41,011 nt of DNA, from assembly GCA_011605865.1 (NCBI GenBank), contig JAAOZI010000043.1:1-41011 (forward strand), in the 5' to 3' direction. The notes beneath the pieces were generated by a model. That model did not search any database. It saw only the letters and a list, made by a program, of their open reading frames with translations, and was not told where the DNA came from. Position 1 is the stretch's first letter. Each line of letters starts with the position of its first letter. The translations under genes and the position numbers were made by a program. This document shows positions 8,192-17,206 of the stretch, piece by piece. This stretch comes from Archaeoglobales archaeon. Lineage in GTDB: Archaea > Halobacteriota > Archaeoglobi > Archaeoglobales > Archaeoglobaceae.

Positions 8192-8536
8192 ATGCAGTCG
8201 AGAAAGCAGAGAAAATGGCTTTTCAAAACTTCAAAGCTACATGAAAGGCATAAACTTCTGAATGCAATGCTCTCCGAAAAACTCAGAGAAAAATACAAGA
8301 AGAACGCAGTTAGAGTCAGAAAGGGGGATAAAGTTAGAATAATGCGTGGAGACTTTTCGGGTCATGAGGGTAAAGTTGTAGAGGTAGATATGAGGAGATG
8401 CAGGATAAAGGTTGAAGGAGCCACGATTACAAAGTCTGACGGAACCGAAGTTTTGGTTCCGATTCATCCTTCAAATGTTATGATCATCGAGTTCGGAGAA
8501 GTTGATGATGTAAGGAAGAAAATACTTGAGAGGTGA
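8192..8536 (+). CDS. rpl24: 50S ribosomal protein uL24
   Basis: uL24 initiates large-subunit assembly. The 114-residue protein has a basic N-terminus with SRKQRKWLFKTSKLHERHK, typical of the archaeal/eukaryotic form. A KOW motif follows in VRKGDKVRIMRGDFSGHEG. A GTG at 8183 is in frame and overlaps the rpl14 stop; the ATG at 8192 fits the family N-terminus better. Confidence 0.96.
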   Translation: MQSRKQRKWLFKTSKLHERHKLLNAMLSEKLREKYKKNAVRVRKGDKVRIMRGDFSGHEGKVVEVDMRRCRIKVEGATITKSDGTEVLVPIHPSNVMIIEFGEVDDVRKKILER

Positions 8537-8541
8537 AATTA

Positions 8542-9240
8542 ATGCATCAGAAAAGAATTTCCGCTCCCAAAACATACAAAATCCCTAGAAAAGCTGGTAA
8601 ATGGGTAGTAAAGCCATCTCCAGGACCGCATAACAAGGAAGCAATTCCTTTGGCCTTGGTAGTACGGGATCTTTTGCAGTATGCAGACAATCTCAGAGAA
8701 GCTAGAAAAATAATAGTGGCCGGAGAGATACTGGTAGATGGAGTTGTTAGGAAGGATTACAAGTTCCCTGTTGGTCTTTTCGATGTAGTTTCAATTCCAA
8801 AGCTCGGAAAAAATTACAGAGTTGTTTTTGACGAGAAAGGCCGGTATGTTCTCAGGGAAATCGAAGATTACGATAGAAAAGTCTACAAGATTGTTAACAA
8901 AACAATCCTGAAAGGAGGAAGGGTTCAGCTCAATCTTTTTGACGGAACAAACATACTGGCAACGAACGATTACAAAACGAAGGATTCCATTTTGCTGAAA
9001 ATCCCCGAAAAGCAGATTCTGGATCATCTCAGATTCGAAGAGGGAGCGCTGATAATGATAGTTGGCGGAACGCATGCAGGAGAGATAGGCAGGGTTAAGG
9101 AATACAAGATCGTAAAAGGTTCTGGATCGAATCTAGTAACAGTGGAAACACCAGTTGGTGAGATAACGACTGTGGAGGATTATATCTTTGTGGTAGGGAA
9201 AAAAGAGAGCGATAAACCCGTTATAGACTTGGGTGTCTAA
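8542..9240 (+). CDS. rps4e: 30S ribosomal protein eS4
   Basis: eS4 is an archaeal/eukaryotic small-subunit protein. The 232-residue protein contains an S4 RNA-binding domain (around residues 40-85, AREARKII-like helix with AGEILVDGVVRKDYKFPVG) and a later KOW segment, MIVGGTHAGEIGRVKEYKI. The ATG at 8542 follows GAGGTGA at 8529-8535 with six-base spacing. Its place between rpl24 and rpl5 is the normal archaeal order. Confidence 0.97.
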   Translation: MHQKRISAPKTYKIPRKAGKWVVKPSPGPHNKEAIPLALVVRDLLQYADNLREARKIIVAGEILVDGVVRKDYKFPVGLFDVVSIPKLGKNYRVVFDEKGRYVLREIEDYDRKVYKIVNKTILKGGRVQLNLFDGTNILATNDYKTKDSILLKIPEKQILDHLRFEEGALIMIVGGTHAGEIGRVKEYKIVKGSGSNLVTVETPVGEITTVEDYIFVVGKKESDKPVIDLGV

Positions 9241-9241
9241 T

Positions 9242-9763
9242 ATGTTGGAACTGAAGGTTAAGGAGAACCCGATGAGGGAAATAATTCTTGATAAGGTCGT
9301 TATAAACCTTGGAATTGGTCAGAGCGGTGAGAGAATAGAAAAGGGTGTGAAGATGCTTGAAAAACTTGTCAATCAGAAGCCGGCAACTACAATTGCAAAG
9401 AAAACAATAAAGAATTTCGGGATTAGAAGGGGAGAAACGATCGGTCTAAAAGTTACGCTGAGAGGAGAAAAAGCCATGGAATTCCTGCTTAAGGCTCTGA
9501 AAGTTAAGGAAATGAGACTCAGCAAGAGATCCATAAATGCGGGGAATTTTTCATTTGGGATTGCGGAACACATAGACATTCCCGGAGTTGAGTACGATCC
9601 GGATATCGGGATATTCGGTATGGACGTGTGCGTTAGCCTGAAAAGAAGAGGGTATAGGGTTGCTGAAAGGAGGATTGCAAGATCCAAGGTTGGGAAGAAG
9701 CATAGGATAACAAAGGAGGAAACAATTAATTGGCTCGAAAGTCTGGGGGTGATCGTTGAATGA
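9242..9763 (+). CDS. rpl5: 50S ribosomal protein uL5
   Basis: uL5 binds 5S rRNA and contacts P-site tRNA. The 173-residue product has [43 protein letters not shown] and [23 protein letters not shown] at 9233 lies in frame inside the end of rps4e, but the ATG at 9242 directly after that gene is the more usual start. Confidence 0.96.
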   Translation: MLELKVKENPMREIILDKVVINLGIGQSGERIEKGVKMLEKLVNQKPATTIAKKTIKNFGIRRGETIGLKVTLRGEKAMEFLLKALKVKEMRLSKRSINAGNFSFGIAEHIDIPGVEYDPDIGIFGMDVCVSLKRRGYRVAERRIARSKVGKKHRITKEETINWLESLGVIVE

Positions 9764-9912
9764 GCGAAACCAAGAAGAAATTTGGTAGGGGTGCAAACAA
9801 GTGCAAGAGATGCGGAAGAAGAAGGGCTTTGGTGAGGAGATACGGTATATTCCTGTGCAGGCAATGCTTCAGGGAAACAGCAATGGAATTGGGATTTAAG
9901 AAGTACTGGTGA
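9760..9912 (+). CDS. rps14: 30S ribosomal protein uS14 (zinc-binding)
   Basis: This 50-residue gene fills the space between rpl5 and rps8. Its product has the two CxxC pairs of zinc-type uS14, [10 protein letters not shown] and FLCRQCFRE, and ends in ELGFKKYW, the classic uS14 C-terminus. uS14 sits in the head of the small subunit. The ATG overlaps the rpl5 stop codon (ATGA), and the stop lies just before rps8. It is easy to miss because of its length, but the position and motifs leave little doubt. Confidence 0.97.
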   Translation: MSETKKKFGRGANKCKRCGRRRALVRRYGIFLCRQCFRETAMELGFKKYW

Positions 9913-9917
9913 TCATC

Positions 9918-10304
9918 ATGAGTGTCGACACCCTCTCAAGTGCGATGATAGCGATAAGGAATGCCGAAATGATTGGCAAAGAGCGCTGCGAAGTTATGGC
10001 CACAAAGCTCGTGGGAAACGTTCTGAAGGTGATGAAAAACCACGGTTACATAAAGGGCTACGAGTTCGTGAAGGAGGGGATAAGGAGCAAGTTTGTAGTA
10101 GAGCTCACAGGGAACATAAACAACTGTGGAGCGATAAGACCGAGATTCTCTTCAAAAGTTACGGAATACGAGAAGTATGAAAGGAGATACCTTCCTGCAA
10201 GGGATTTTGGCATTCTGATAGTTTCTACAACAAAGGGTGTGATGAGCCAGAAAGAAGCAAGAGAGCTTGGATTGGGAGGTGTTCTCCTTGCCTTCGTCTA
10301 CTAA
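9918..10304 (+). CDS. rps8: 30S ribosomal protein uS8
   Basis: uS8 binds helix 21 of 16S rRNA. The 128-residue protein begins MSVDTLSSAMIAIRNAE and ends with the conserved GILIVSTTKGVMSQKEARE and LGGVLLAFVY. The ATG at 9918 is preferred over the GTG at 9909, which would overlap rps14. Confidence 0.97.
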   Translation: MSVDTLSSAMIAIRNAEMIGKERCEVMATKLVGNVLKVMKNHGYIKGYEFVKEGIRSKFVVELTGNINNCGAIRPRFSSKVTEYEKYERRYLPARDFGILIVSTTKGVMSQKEARELGLGGVLLAFVY

Positions 10305-10842
10305 AGAATACGTCAGCGTTGTAAAGATTCCGGAAGGAGTTGAGGTTACCGTTGAAGGCGACCCCATTTCCGGGTACATTGTAAAGGCAAAGGGACCTCT
10401 GGGAGAAAACTCCAAACTCCTTAAGTTCAGAGATGTATTTATAGAAAAGAACGGAAGCGAGATAAGAATCAGAACGCCGAAGTTGAAAGCGAAGCATAAG
10501 GCAATGGTTGGTACTTTCACCGCCCATGTTAGCAATTTGATAAAAGGCGTTAAAGAGGGTTTTGAGTACAAGCTAAAGGCCGTTTATGCTCACTTTCCTA
10601 TGAAAATTAGGGTTTCTGGGGATGAGGTGATAATAGAGAACTTCCTAGGCGAGACAACACCCAGGAAAGCCAAGATCGTTGGAAGGGCTAAAGTTGAGGT
10701 AAGGGGCCAGGAGATATTTGTGAAGGGGGTTGATATAGAGGAGTGCGGCCAAACTGCTGCAAATCTTGAAAGGGCTACAAAAATAAGGCAGAAAGACAGG
10801 AGAGTTTTTCAGGATGGAATTTACATAGTAAGCAAACCTTAG
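10288..10842 (+). CDS. rpl6: 50S ribosomal protein uL6
   Basis: uL6 lies near the sarcin-ricin loop and factor-binding site. The product has two related domains, the first from VKIPEGVEVTVEGDPISG and the second including GDEVIIENFLGETTPRKAKI, and ends RKDRRVFQDGIYIV-like (QKDRRVFQDGIYIVSKP). No ATG is available. A TTG at 10288 follows GGGAGGTG (10274-10281) with six-base spacing and gives 184 residues; a GTG at 10279 and a TTG at 10267 are alternatives. The gene overlaps the end of rps8. Confidence 0.93.
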   Translation: MPSSTKEYVSVVKIPEGVEVTVEGDPISGYIVKAKGPLGENSKLLKFRDVFIEKNGSEIRIRTPKLKAKHKAMVGTFTAHVSNLIKGVKEGFEYKLKAVYAHFPMKIRVSGDEVIIENFLGETTPRKAKIVGRAKVEVRGQEIFVKGVDIEECGQTAANLERATKIRQKDRRVFQDGIYIVSKP

Positions 10843-10851
10843 GTGGTATTG

Positions 10852-11241
10852 ATGAGCATACGCACTCTCTTAAGGCTTAGAAAAAGATTGAAATCAAGAA
10901 AACCCGAGTTCAGGAGGTACTGCTGGGACAGGAAGCTTAAACTCAGGAGAAAGAGCTGGAGGAAGCCGAGAGGATTAGACAATGCAATGAGATTAGAATA
11001 CGGTGGAAAATGGTCTGGAAGAAAGAGAGTTAAAATAGGTTTCCGCGGACCAAAGGCAGTCCGCGGCCTGCATCCCAGTGGTTACGAAGAAGTTCTGGTA
11101 TACAATGAAAATCAGCTAGAAAAAGTGGATCCAAATAGGCAGGCGATAAGGATTGCAAGTTGTGTTGGATTGAGGAAGAGGGTTTTGATAGAATCTAAGG
11201 CGAAGGAAAAGGGTATAAAGATCTTGAATCCTTTAAGGTGA
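10852..11241 (+). CDS. rpl32e: 50S ribosomal protein eL32
   Basis: eL32 is found in archaea and eukaryotes but not bacteria. The 129-residue basic protein contains FRRYCWDRKLKLRRKSWRKP and PKAVRGLHPSGYEEVLVYN, which are diagnostic. The ATG at 10852 follows AGGTGG at 10841-10846 after the rpl6 stop. It overlaps the start region of rpl19e. Confidence 0.96.
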   Translation: MSIRTLLRLRKRLKSRKPEFRRYCWDRKLKLRRKSWRKPRGLDNAMRLEYGGKWSGRKRVKIGFRGPKAVRGLHPSGYEEVLVYNENQLEKVDPNRQAIRIASCVGLRKRVLIESKAKEKGIKILNPLR

Positions 11242-11246
11242 TGATC

Positions 11247-11687
11247 ATGAACTTATCCTTGCAGAGAAGACTTGCTGCGGAAGTTTTGAAATGTGGAAAG
11301 AACAGGATATGGTTCAATCCGGAGATGCTGGAGGACATTTCAACCGCATCCACAAAGCAGGATATAAGGGAACTAATAGAGAGGGGCGCGATTAAGAGAA
11401 AGCCGGTGAAGGGGGTTTGTAGGGCAAGGATAAATGAAAGGAGGCTAAAGAAAGCAAAGGGGAGAAGGAAGGGATATGGAAGTAGAAAAGGCAAGAAGAC
11501 GGCAAGAATGCCGAGGAAGAGGGTATGGATTCTCAGAATAAGGGCGCTAAGAAGAAGGCTGAGAGAGCTAAAGAAGAATGGAGAAATAGACAGGAGAACG
11601 TACAGGAGGCTTTACAGGATGGCAAAGAGCGGGGTCTTCAGGAGCGTTTCCCATCTCAATTCATATGTCCAGGAGATGAAAAGGTGA
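11247..11687 (+). CDS. rpl19e: 50S ribosomal protein eL19
   Basis: eL19 bridges the two subunits in archaea and eukaryotes. The 146-residue protein begins [20 protein letters not shown] and continues with VWFNPE-like [12 protein letters not shown] very basic middle with [18 protein letters not shown] and a long C-terminal helix follow. The ATG at 11247 is chosen because AAGGTGAT at 11235-11242 gives normal spacing; GTG 11238 and ATG 11241 are also in frame. Confidence 0.96.
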   Translation: MNLSLQRRLAAEVLKCGKNRIWFNPEMLEDISTASTKQDIRELIERGAIKRKPVKGVCRARINERRLKKAKGRRKGYGSRKGKKTARMPRKRVWILRIRALRRRLRELKKNGEIDRRTYRRLYRMAKSGVFRSVSHLNSYVQEMKR

Positions 11688-11691
11688 TTTG

Positions 11692-12249
11692 ATGGCCAAG
11701 GGGCCAAGATACAAAGTTCCTCATAGAAGGAGGAGAGAAGGAAAGACGAATTACAGGAAAAGACTGAAGCTTTTGCTTTCCAAAAAACCTAGGCTTGTTG
11801 TGAGGATAACAAATCAGAGGGTGATAGCCCAGATTGTTAAATATAGACCCGAGGGCGATGAAGTCGTTGTTGCAGTTGATTCATCAAAACTGAGGGATTT
11901 TGGCTGGAAAGGAGATCTTAACAACACGCCCGCATCCTATCTGACGGGCATTTTGATTGGTAAAAAGGCCCTAGAAGCCGGGGTAACGGAGGCAATTCTG
12001 GATATTGGTCTGAAAACACCAACAAAAGGGGCCAGAGTTTTTGCAGTGCTGAGAGGGGCTGTGGAGGCAGGTTTGCAGGTTCCATATGATAGCGAAATTT
12101 TGCCCGATGATTCGAGAATCTTTGGACATCACATCGCTGAATACTACAAACAGAATCCCGAAAGGTTTGGTGAATATGGGAAAAGGGGGCTAAGCCCTGA
12201 AAAATTGCCCGAGCATGTGAAAGAAGTGAAAATGAAGATATTAGGGTGA
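11692..12249 (+). CDS. rpl18: 50S ribosomal protein uL18
   Basis: uL18 binds 5S rRNA in the central protuberance. The 185-residue archaeal form is longer than bacterial uL18 and shows [21 protein letters not shown]-type basic N-terminus, then [19 protein letters not shown] and [20 protein letters not shown]. An AAGGTGATTTG motif overlapping the rpl19e stop precedes the ATG at 11692. Confidence 0.97.
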   Translation: MAKGPRYKVPHRRRREGKTNYRKRLKLLLSKKPRLVVRITNQRVIAQIVKYRPEGDEVVVAVDSSKLRDFGWKGDLNNTPASYLTGILIGKKALEAGVTEAILDIGLKTPTKGARVFAVLRGAVEAGLQVPYDSEILPDDSRIFGHHIAEYYKQNPERFGEYGKRGLSPEKLPEHVKEVKMKILG

Positions 12250-12253
12250 TCGA

Positions 12254-12844
12254 ATGGAATGGGTGCCGAAGACTAGGCTTGGAAAACTGGTTGCTGAAGG
12301 AAAGATAAAGACAATTGATGAAGCTCTTGCCAGCGGACTGCCGATCAAGGAGCCTCAGATAGTAGACATATTACTCCCAAATTTGGATGAAGATATTCTG
12401 GAGATTTCAATGGTTCAGAGAATGACGGACAGCGGCAGAAGAACTAAATTCAGGGTAACGGCCGTGGTTGGTAACAGGAACGGATACGTTGGGGTTGGAG
12501 TGGGAAAAGCTTCGCAGGTTGCGCCAGCGATACAAAAGGCTGTTGAAAACGCAAAGATAAACATATTCAGGGTAGAGAGGGGTTGCGGTTCTTGGGAGTG
12601 TGGTTGTGGTACATCTCATTCTGTACCCTTCAAGACTTCCGGCGTTTGCGGAAGTGTGAGGGTTACCCTTGTTCCCGGCCCTAAAGGGCTAGGAATAGTT
12701 GCTGCAGACGTTGCGAAGAGAGTTATAGAACTTGCCGGAGTCAGGGATGTTTGGTCTATGACTTTTGGAGAGACAAGAACAACTCTTAACTTTGCGATGG
12801 CGACGTTTGAAGCCCTTAAAAGAACTTGTTTCATGAAGAGGTGA
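12254..12844 (+). CDS. rps5: 30S ribosomal protein uS5
   Basis: uS5 contributes to decoding accuracy and the mRNA entry pore. The 196-residue archaeal form has an extended N-terminus beginning [18 protein letters not shown]. The double-stranded RNA-binding-like domain has [16 protein letters not shown], and a C-terminal domain has [20 protein letters not shown] Cys-rich stretch, [14 protein letters not shown], is typical of archaeal homologues. Confidence 0.97.
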   Translation: MEWVPKTRLGKLVAEGKIKTIDEALASGLPIKEPQIVDILLPNLDEDILEISMVQRMTDSGRRTKFRVTAVVGNRNGYVGVGVGKASQVAPAIQKAVENAKINIFRVERGCGSWECGCGTSHSVPFKTSGVCGSVRVTLVPGPKGLGIVAADVAKRVIELAGVRDVWSMTFGETRTTLNFAMATFEALKRTCFMKR

Positions 12845-12848
12845 AGAT

Positions 12849-13304
12849 ATGATCGCAGTGGTGAGATTGAGGGGTACAATTGACGTTCATGCAAAGATAA
12901 AGGAAACGCTACGCCTTTTAAGGCTTCACAGAAGATATCACTGTGTTGTGATTCCAGACACACCTTCTTATCGTGGAATGCTCCAAGTTGTTAAGGACTA
13001 TGTTGCCTTTGGAGAGATAGATGCAGAAACGCTTGCAATGCTTTTGAGACACCGTGGCAGGCTTGTGGGAGATAAGCCTCTTACGGATGAGTACCTTCAG
13101 AAGAACACGCCCTATAAGAGCATAGAGGATTTTGCAAAGGCCGTTGTGGAGGGAAAGGCAAAGCTAACAGATATACCCGGACTAAAACCGGTCTTTAGGC
13201 TACATCCACCAAGAAAGGGTCTTAAAAATATAAAGTGGCACTATCCAAGGGGAGATTTGGGTAGGCATGGAAACATTAGGGATCTGCTTTACCGAATGAG
13301 GTGA
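12849..13304 (+). CDS. rpl30: 50S ribosomal protein uL30
   Basis: uL30 here is the long archaeal version (151 residues, against about 60 in bacteria). The core strand-helix unit is visible at the N-terminus, with VVRLRGTIDVHAKIKETLRL and HRRYHCVVIPDTPSYRGML. The C-terminal half contains LTDIPGLKPVFRLHPPRKG. It follows rps5 by four bases. Confidence 0.96.
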   Translation: MIAVVRLRGTIDVHAKIKETLRLLRLHRRYHCVVIPDTPSYRGMLQVVKDYVAFGEIDAETLAMLLRHRGRLVGDKPLTDEYLQKNTPYKSIEDFAKAVVEGKAKLTDIPGLKPVFRLHPPRKGLKNIKWHYPRGDLGRHGNIRDLLYRMR

Positions 13305-13308
13305 TCTT

Positions 13309-13833
13309 ATGCCAAAGCTGAGGGTTAAGAAATATCGAGGCTCGAGAACTTGCGGTGGAGGCAGTCATAAAAAGAGGAGGGGTGCCGGACATCGCGGTGG
13401 CAGAGGAAATGCCGGAGTTCACAAGCATAAATATCTGAAGTTCATCAAGCTTGCAAAATTGGGTTTGTATGAGTTCGGAAAGCATGGATTTACGAGACCG
13501 AGAGCCGTTGTGGAAGAGTATTCTAGGGAGAAGACGCTGTTTTCGAAGCTGAGGGAGCTTAGAGAAGAGGGAAAGCTCGATGAGAATACTTACAGAATCC
13601 TTAAATCCAAAAGCGAGATAAATGTTGGGGATCTAGATTCGATAATTGAAACTCTTTCAAATCTCGGTCTGGCCGAAAAAAGGGGAGAAAAGTTCTTTGT
13701 GGATCTTGGAGCTCTTGGATATTCAAAACTGCTCGGCTCCGGAAAAGTTACCAAGGCCATAGAAGTTAGGGTTGAAAGAGCTACCGAAAAGGCTGTTGAG
13801 AAACTTAAGGCTGCGGGTGGTGGGGTAGTATAG
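13309..13833 (+). CDS. rpl15: 50S ribosomal protein uL15
   Basis: uL15 is a late-assembly large-subunit protein. The Gly/Arg-rich extended N-terminus (GSRTCGGGSHKKRRGAGHRG) and the folded C-terminal half ending with GSGKVTKAIEVRVERATEKA identify it. It is 174 residues. A GAGGTGA motif at the rpl30 stop precedes its ATG. Confidence 0.97.
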   Translation: MPKLRVKKYRGSRTCGGGSHKKRRGAGHRGGRGNAGVHKHKYLKFIKLAKLGLYEFGKHGFTRPRAVVEEYSREKTLFSKLRELREEGKLDENTYRILKSKSEINVGDLDSIIETLSNLGLAEKRGEKFFVDLGALGYSKLLGSGKVTKAIEVRVERATEKAVEKLKAAGGGVV

Positions 13834-13834
13834 A

Positions 13835-15313
13835 ATGGATTCCCTTATTAGGGCCCTTAAGCCCTACATAGAGAGAATACCGAGCGTTGAGAGGCCTAAA
13901 GGACACGTACACTTCAGGCAGAAGTTCATGTGGACTTCTGCAATTTTGATTCTTTACTTCGTTCTTTGCAACGTTCCAGTTTTTGGATTGTCTCCAGAAT
14001 CCATCGACATATTTGAGGCTTATAGAGCGCTATTTGCCGGTGCAAGCGGATCGATACTGGCTTTGGGGATAGGGCCAATTGTTACAGCTTCGATCATACT
14101 CCAGCTAATGGTCGGAGCGGGAATAATAAGGCTTGATTTAACGAATCCAGACGACAGGGCAGCATATCAGGAATTTCAGCGGTTTTTGGTTTTTGTGATG
14201 ATAGCAGTTGAGGCATTTCCTCAGATTGCAGCCGGATTTCTTCTTCCGGATTCGAATTTGGCCCAGAAGCTTGGGGTTCCTCTGGAGCTAATATCATTTC
14301 TGATATTCATACAGCTCTTCATAGGCGGAGTTATGATAGTATACATGGATGAGGTTGTCTCAAAGTGGGGTATAGGAAGCGGCGTAAGTCTTTTCATACT
14401 TGCAGGCGTATCGCAGGCCATAGTAATCGGTCTTTTCAACTGGATCACTCCACCGAACAGCGCTTTGCCGGCAGGGATAATACCCAGATGGATATACTTT
14501 GCGCAGCATTATCCGATCGAAGTTCTGCTTAGCGGAAACGGAATAATGATGTTACTGCTGGAGGGCGGAATAATTGCATTGATTACAACTGCAGTTATCA
14601 TACTCCTCGTGGTTTTCTTCGAGGGTACAAGAGTCGAAATCCCGATGGCCCATGCAATGGTTAGGGGTGCAAGGGCATCTTTTCCGATAAAGCTGATCTA
14701 TGCCAGTGTTCTCCCAATGATCTTTGTCAGGGCTTTGCAGGCGAACGTTGTGATGCTTGGCCAGACACTTTATTCAAGGGGAATAACTATTTTTGGGGAA
14801 TTTGTTGGAAACCGGCCTGTGAGTGGGATAATGTACTTCTTGTCACCGATAAACAGCCCATACGACTGGGTTCCCGAGCTCGTTAGATCGAGGGGGGCTG
14901 CATTTGCAGCGATTCCCGAGTGGGCGATATATCTACATCTGTTGATCGATGCCACGATATTGGTGGGAGGGGGAATTCTTTTCGCGATATTCTGGGTTCA
15001 GACAACCGGAATGGATGCAAAAACAGTTGCAAGTCAGATATCTAGGTCTGGAATGATAATTCCGGGTTATAGAAAATCCCCCGCCGCTCTGGAAAGACTA
15101 CTGGAAAGGTATATCCCAAAGGTTACGATAATCGGAGGGGCACTCATTGGAATTCTAACGCTAATCTCGAACATGCTGGGGACGATTGGAAATGTCGGGG
15201 GAACAAGCTTACTGCTTGCTGTGAGCATAGCTTACAGGTTCTACCAAGATTTGGCAAGGGAGCAGCTGACTGAGATGCATCCGCTGCTCAGGAAAATGCT
15301 CGGTGAGGAATAA
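13835..15313 (+). CDS. secY: Protein translocase subunit SecY (Sec61 alpha)
   Basis: SecY forms the protein-conducting channel for secretion and membrane insertion, with SecE and Sec61beta encoded elsewhere. The 492-residue protein has the expected ten hydrophobic segments. Visible features are a cytoplasmic N-terminus with IERIPSVERPKGHVHFRQKF, the first segment WTSAILILYFVLCNVPVFGL, the GIGPIVTASIILQLMVGAG segment, the GIGSGVSLFILAGVSQAIV segment, and the large cytoplasmic loop containing FFEGTRVEIPMAHAMVRGAR. It is the usual gene after rpl15 in the spc-type order and directly precedes another membrane-insertion gene. Confidence 0.97.
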   Translation: MDSLIRALKPYIERIPSVERPKGHVHFRQKFMWTSAILILYFVLCNVPVFGLSPESIDIFEAYRALFAGASGSILALGIGPIVTASIILQLMVGAGIIRLDLTNPDDRAAYQEFQRFLVFVMIAVEAFPQIAAGFLLPDSNLAQKLGVPLELISFLIFIQLFIGGVMIVYMDEVVSKWGIGSGVSLFILAGVSQAIVIGLFNWITPPNSALPAGIIPRWIYFAQHYPIEVLLSGNGIMMLLLEGGIIALITTAVIILLVVFFEGTRVEIPMAHAMVRGARASFPIKLIYASVLPMIFVRALQANVVMLGQTLYSRGITIFGEFVGNRPVSGIMYFLSPINSPYDWVPELVRSRGAAFAAIPEWAIYLHLLIDATILVGGGILFAIFWVQTTGMDAKTVASQISRSGMIIPGYRKSPAALERLLERYIPKVTIIGGALIGILTLISNMLGTIGNVGGTSLLLAVSIAYRFYQDLAREQLTEMHPLLRKMLGEE

Positions 15314-15951
15314 TGAGGCAGCTGGCTTCGAAGCTAGCAACTGTTTTTGGCTTCTTTCTTTTCTTTGCCATAATCTTCAGCTATCAATTCAGGATTCTCT
15401 TAGCCTTGACCATGGAAACCATTTTTTCACCGATTGTAGGCCTAAAATTTCATTACCTTGTCCTGATCATGGCATTACTAACGGCACTGTACTCGAATTT
15501 GATCCAGAAATATACGGTAGACTACAAAAGGTTGAAGGAGCTGCAGAGCAAAGTTTCGCAGTATCAAAAGGAGTATATCGATGCCGTGAAGAAGAAGAAT
15601 CAGTACAAGCTAAAGCAGCTTGAGCAAAAGAAGGATGAGATTAGGCTTATGCAGAGCGAATTGATGGGGATGCAGTTCAAACCGATGGCCTATACTTTCA
15701 TAGTCTCGATCCCCATCTGGGCTTGGCTCTGGGAGAGAGCTTATATGAGCTACAGGAATCTGAAATTCGGAGAACCAATTCTGGAAGGGTTTAACTTAAA
15801 AAATGAGCTTTTTGAGCTTACTTCTCCATTTTTGGGAAGCATACATGTTTACGACTTCGTCCTTATCTTCCCGTGGTGGCTCTTCTGGTATCTCCTCTGC
15901 TCCATTATGTTTGGCCAGATTTTTAAGAAAATTTTGAGGGTGGGAGTTTGA
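15313..15951 (+). CDS. Oxa1-superfamily membrane insertase-like protein (DUF106)
   Basis: This 212-residue protein belongs to the archaeal DUF106 family, which structural work placed with YidC/Oxa1/EMC3-type insertases. It probably helps insert small membrane proteins next to SecY. The sequence shows hydrophobic segments near residues 10-28 and 45-62, then a charged coiled coil with KELQSKVSQYQKEYIDAVKK and LKQLEQKKDEIRLMQSELM. Two further membrane segments follow, around FIVSIPIWAWLW and FVLIFPWWLFWYLLCSIMFG. The ATG overlaps the secY stop (TAATG). The adk gene often located here in other archaea is missing. Confidence 0.88.
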   Translation: MRQLASKLATVFGFFLFFAIIFSYQFRILLALTMETIFSPIVGLKFHYLVLIMALLTALYSNLIQKYTVDYKRLKELQSKVSQYQKEYIDAVKKKNQYKLKQLEQKKDEIRLMQSELMGMQFKPMAYTFIVSIPIWAWLWERAYMSYRNLKFGEPILEGFNLKNELFELTSPFLGSIHVYDFVLIFPWWLFWYLLCSIMFGQIFKKILRVGV

Positions 15952-16463
15952 AGATAACAATCTCCGGGCCACCGGGAAGCGGAAAGACGACTGTTGCAAA
16001 GATACTGAGCGATAGACTGAAAATAAAGCTCATTTCTGCCGGAAGTGTTTTCAGGCAGCTTGCAAAGGAAAAGGGGATGAGTATAGAGGATTTCAGCAGG
16101 CTTGCCGAAATGGATCCGGAGATAGACATTCTCATAGATAAGATGCAGAAAGAGATGGCAGAAAGGGAGAAGAATGTGATTGTTGAGGGCAGACTCTCTG
16201 CTTGGATGATAAAAGATGCAGATCTTAAAGTTCTGATTTTTGCCGATGCGGAAATAAGATACGGCAGAATTGCAAGGAGAGAGGGAAAGGACGTTCAGAT
16301 TGTCCGCCAGGAGACGAAGATAAGGGAGGAAATTGAGAGGAGGAGGTATCAGAAGTATTACAACATAAACGTTGATGACTGGAGCATCTACGATTTAATA
16401 ATAAATTCCAACAGACTTTCAGCGGAGAAGATTGCCGAAATAATTATCAGCGCACTAAAATGA
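15948..16463 (+). CDS. cmk: Cytidylate kinase (archaeal type)
   Basis: The enzyme phosphorylates CMP and dCMP with ATP in pyrimidine nucleotide metabolism. The 171-residue protein starts at TTG (overlapping the DUF106 stop) with a P-loop, GPPGSGKTTVAKIL. It then has ISAGSVFRQLAKEKGMSIEDF, VIVEGRLSAWMI and a lid region with RIARREGKDVQIVRQET, ending YYNINVDDWSIYDLIINS, which distinguishes this short archaeal kinase from adenylate kinases. GTGGGAG at 15940-15946 acts as ribosome-binding site. In many archaea this gene precedes rpl14e, cbf5 and rps13; here it is followed by a transporter gene. Confidence 0.93.
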   Translation: MKITISGPPGSGKTTVAKILSDRLKIKLISAGSVFRQLAKEKGMSIEDFSRLAEMDPEIDILIDKMQKEMAEREKNVIVEGRLSAWMIKDADLKVLIFADAEIRYGRIARREGKDVQIVRQETKIREEIERRRYQKYYNINVDDWSIYDLIINSNRLSAEKIAEIIISALK

Positions 16464-17206
16464 AAGGAATCTACGTACTCTGGCTAAGGGATCTGAAGAG
16501 ATACACCAGAGCTAGGAGCAGATTTTTCGGTTCCTTAGCCATGCCCTTCTTCTTCTTAGCATTTTTTGGTCTGGGATTTCGGCGAGTTACTTTTCCATCG
16601 ATTGAAATTGGCTACATGGAATTTTTAACACCCGGGATAGTTTCGATGGTCGTTATATTTTCCGGAACGCTTTCAGGTGTTTCGGTTGTTTGGGACAGAC
16701 AGTTCGGTTTTCTTAGGGAAATAATGGTCTCGCCCGTAAGCAGGAGTGCTATAGTTCTCGGCAGAACGCTGGGTGGGGCAACGATTGCGACAATTCAGGC
16801 AACCATTCTGGCGGCGATATCCCATTTTCTGGGTTTCTCAATGGAACCGAGTATGATTCCAGTAGCATTGCTGGCGATCTTTGTCTTCTCCATAATCAGC
16901 ACATTGACCGGGATCGCAATTTCATCCGTCATCACCGACATCCATGGATTCCAGCTCATAGTCAACTTCTTTGTCTTCCCGATCTTCTTCCTATCCGGTG
17001 CGATTTTTCCAGTTTCGGAGTTTCCGGGGATAGTTGAAACCATTGCGAGATTGAGCCCTTTCACTTATGGAGTGGATCTTGTGAGGTTCTCGATGGTGAA
17101 CCTTTCTCTCTTCGATCCATTGGTCGATGTCATCGTAATTTTTCTTTATCTCTTTCTCATGCTTTCCATCGCTTCATATCTCTTTTCCAGAACTGAAGTG
17201 AGATGA
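16460..17206 (+). CDS. ABC-2 type transporter permease, no adjacent ATPase
   Basis: This 248-residue membrane protein resembles ABC-2/DrrB-type export permeases. It has six predicted hydrophobic segments and the typical IMVSPVSRSAIVLGRTLGG motif, followed near the C-terminal part by FPIFFLSGAIFPVSEFPG and ARLSPFTYGVDLVR. The substrate cannot be told from sequence. Such permeases need an ATPase partner, and none is adjacent. The nearest ATPase gene in the window (31238) has its own permease. The ATG overlaps the cmk stop. Its last 33 bases overlap the convergent pyrC gene. Confidence 0.88.
   Translation: MKGIYVLWLRDLKRYTRARSRFFGSLAMPFFFLAFFGLGFRRVTFPSIEIGYMEFLTPGIVSMVVIFSGTLSGVSVVWDRQFGFLREIMVSPVSRSAIVLGRTLGGATIATIQATILAAISHFLGFSMEPSMIPVALLAIFVFSIISTLTGIAISSVITDIHGFQLIVNFFVFPIFFLSGAIFPVSEFPGIVETIARLSPFTYGVDLVRFSMVNLSLFDPLVDVIVIFLYLFLMLSIASYLFSRTEVR

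Noticed and set aside
15303-15623. + strand frame of 106 codons over secY end and DUF106
   Set aside because: Out of frame with the clearly conserved DUF106 protein and without its own start signal.
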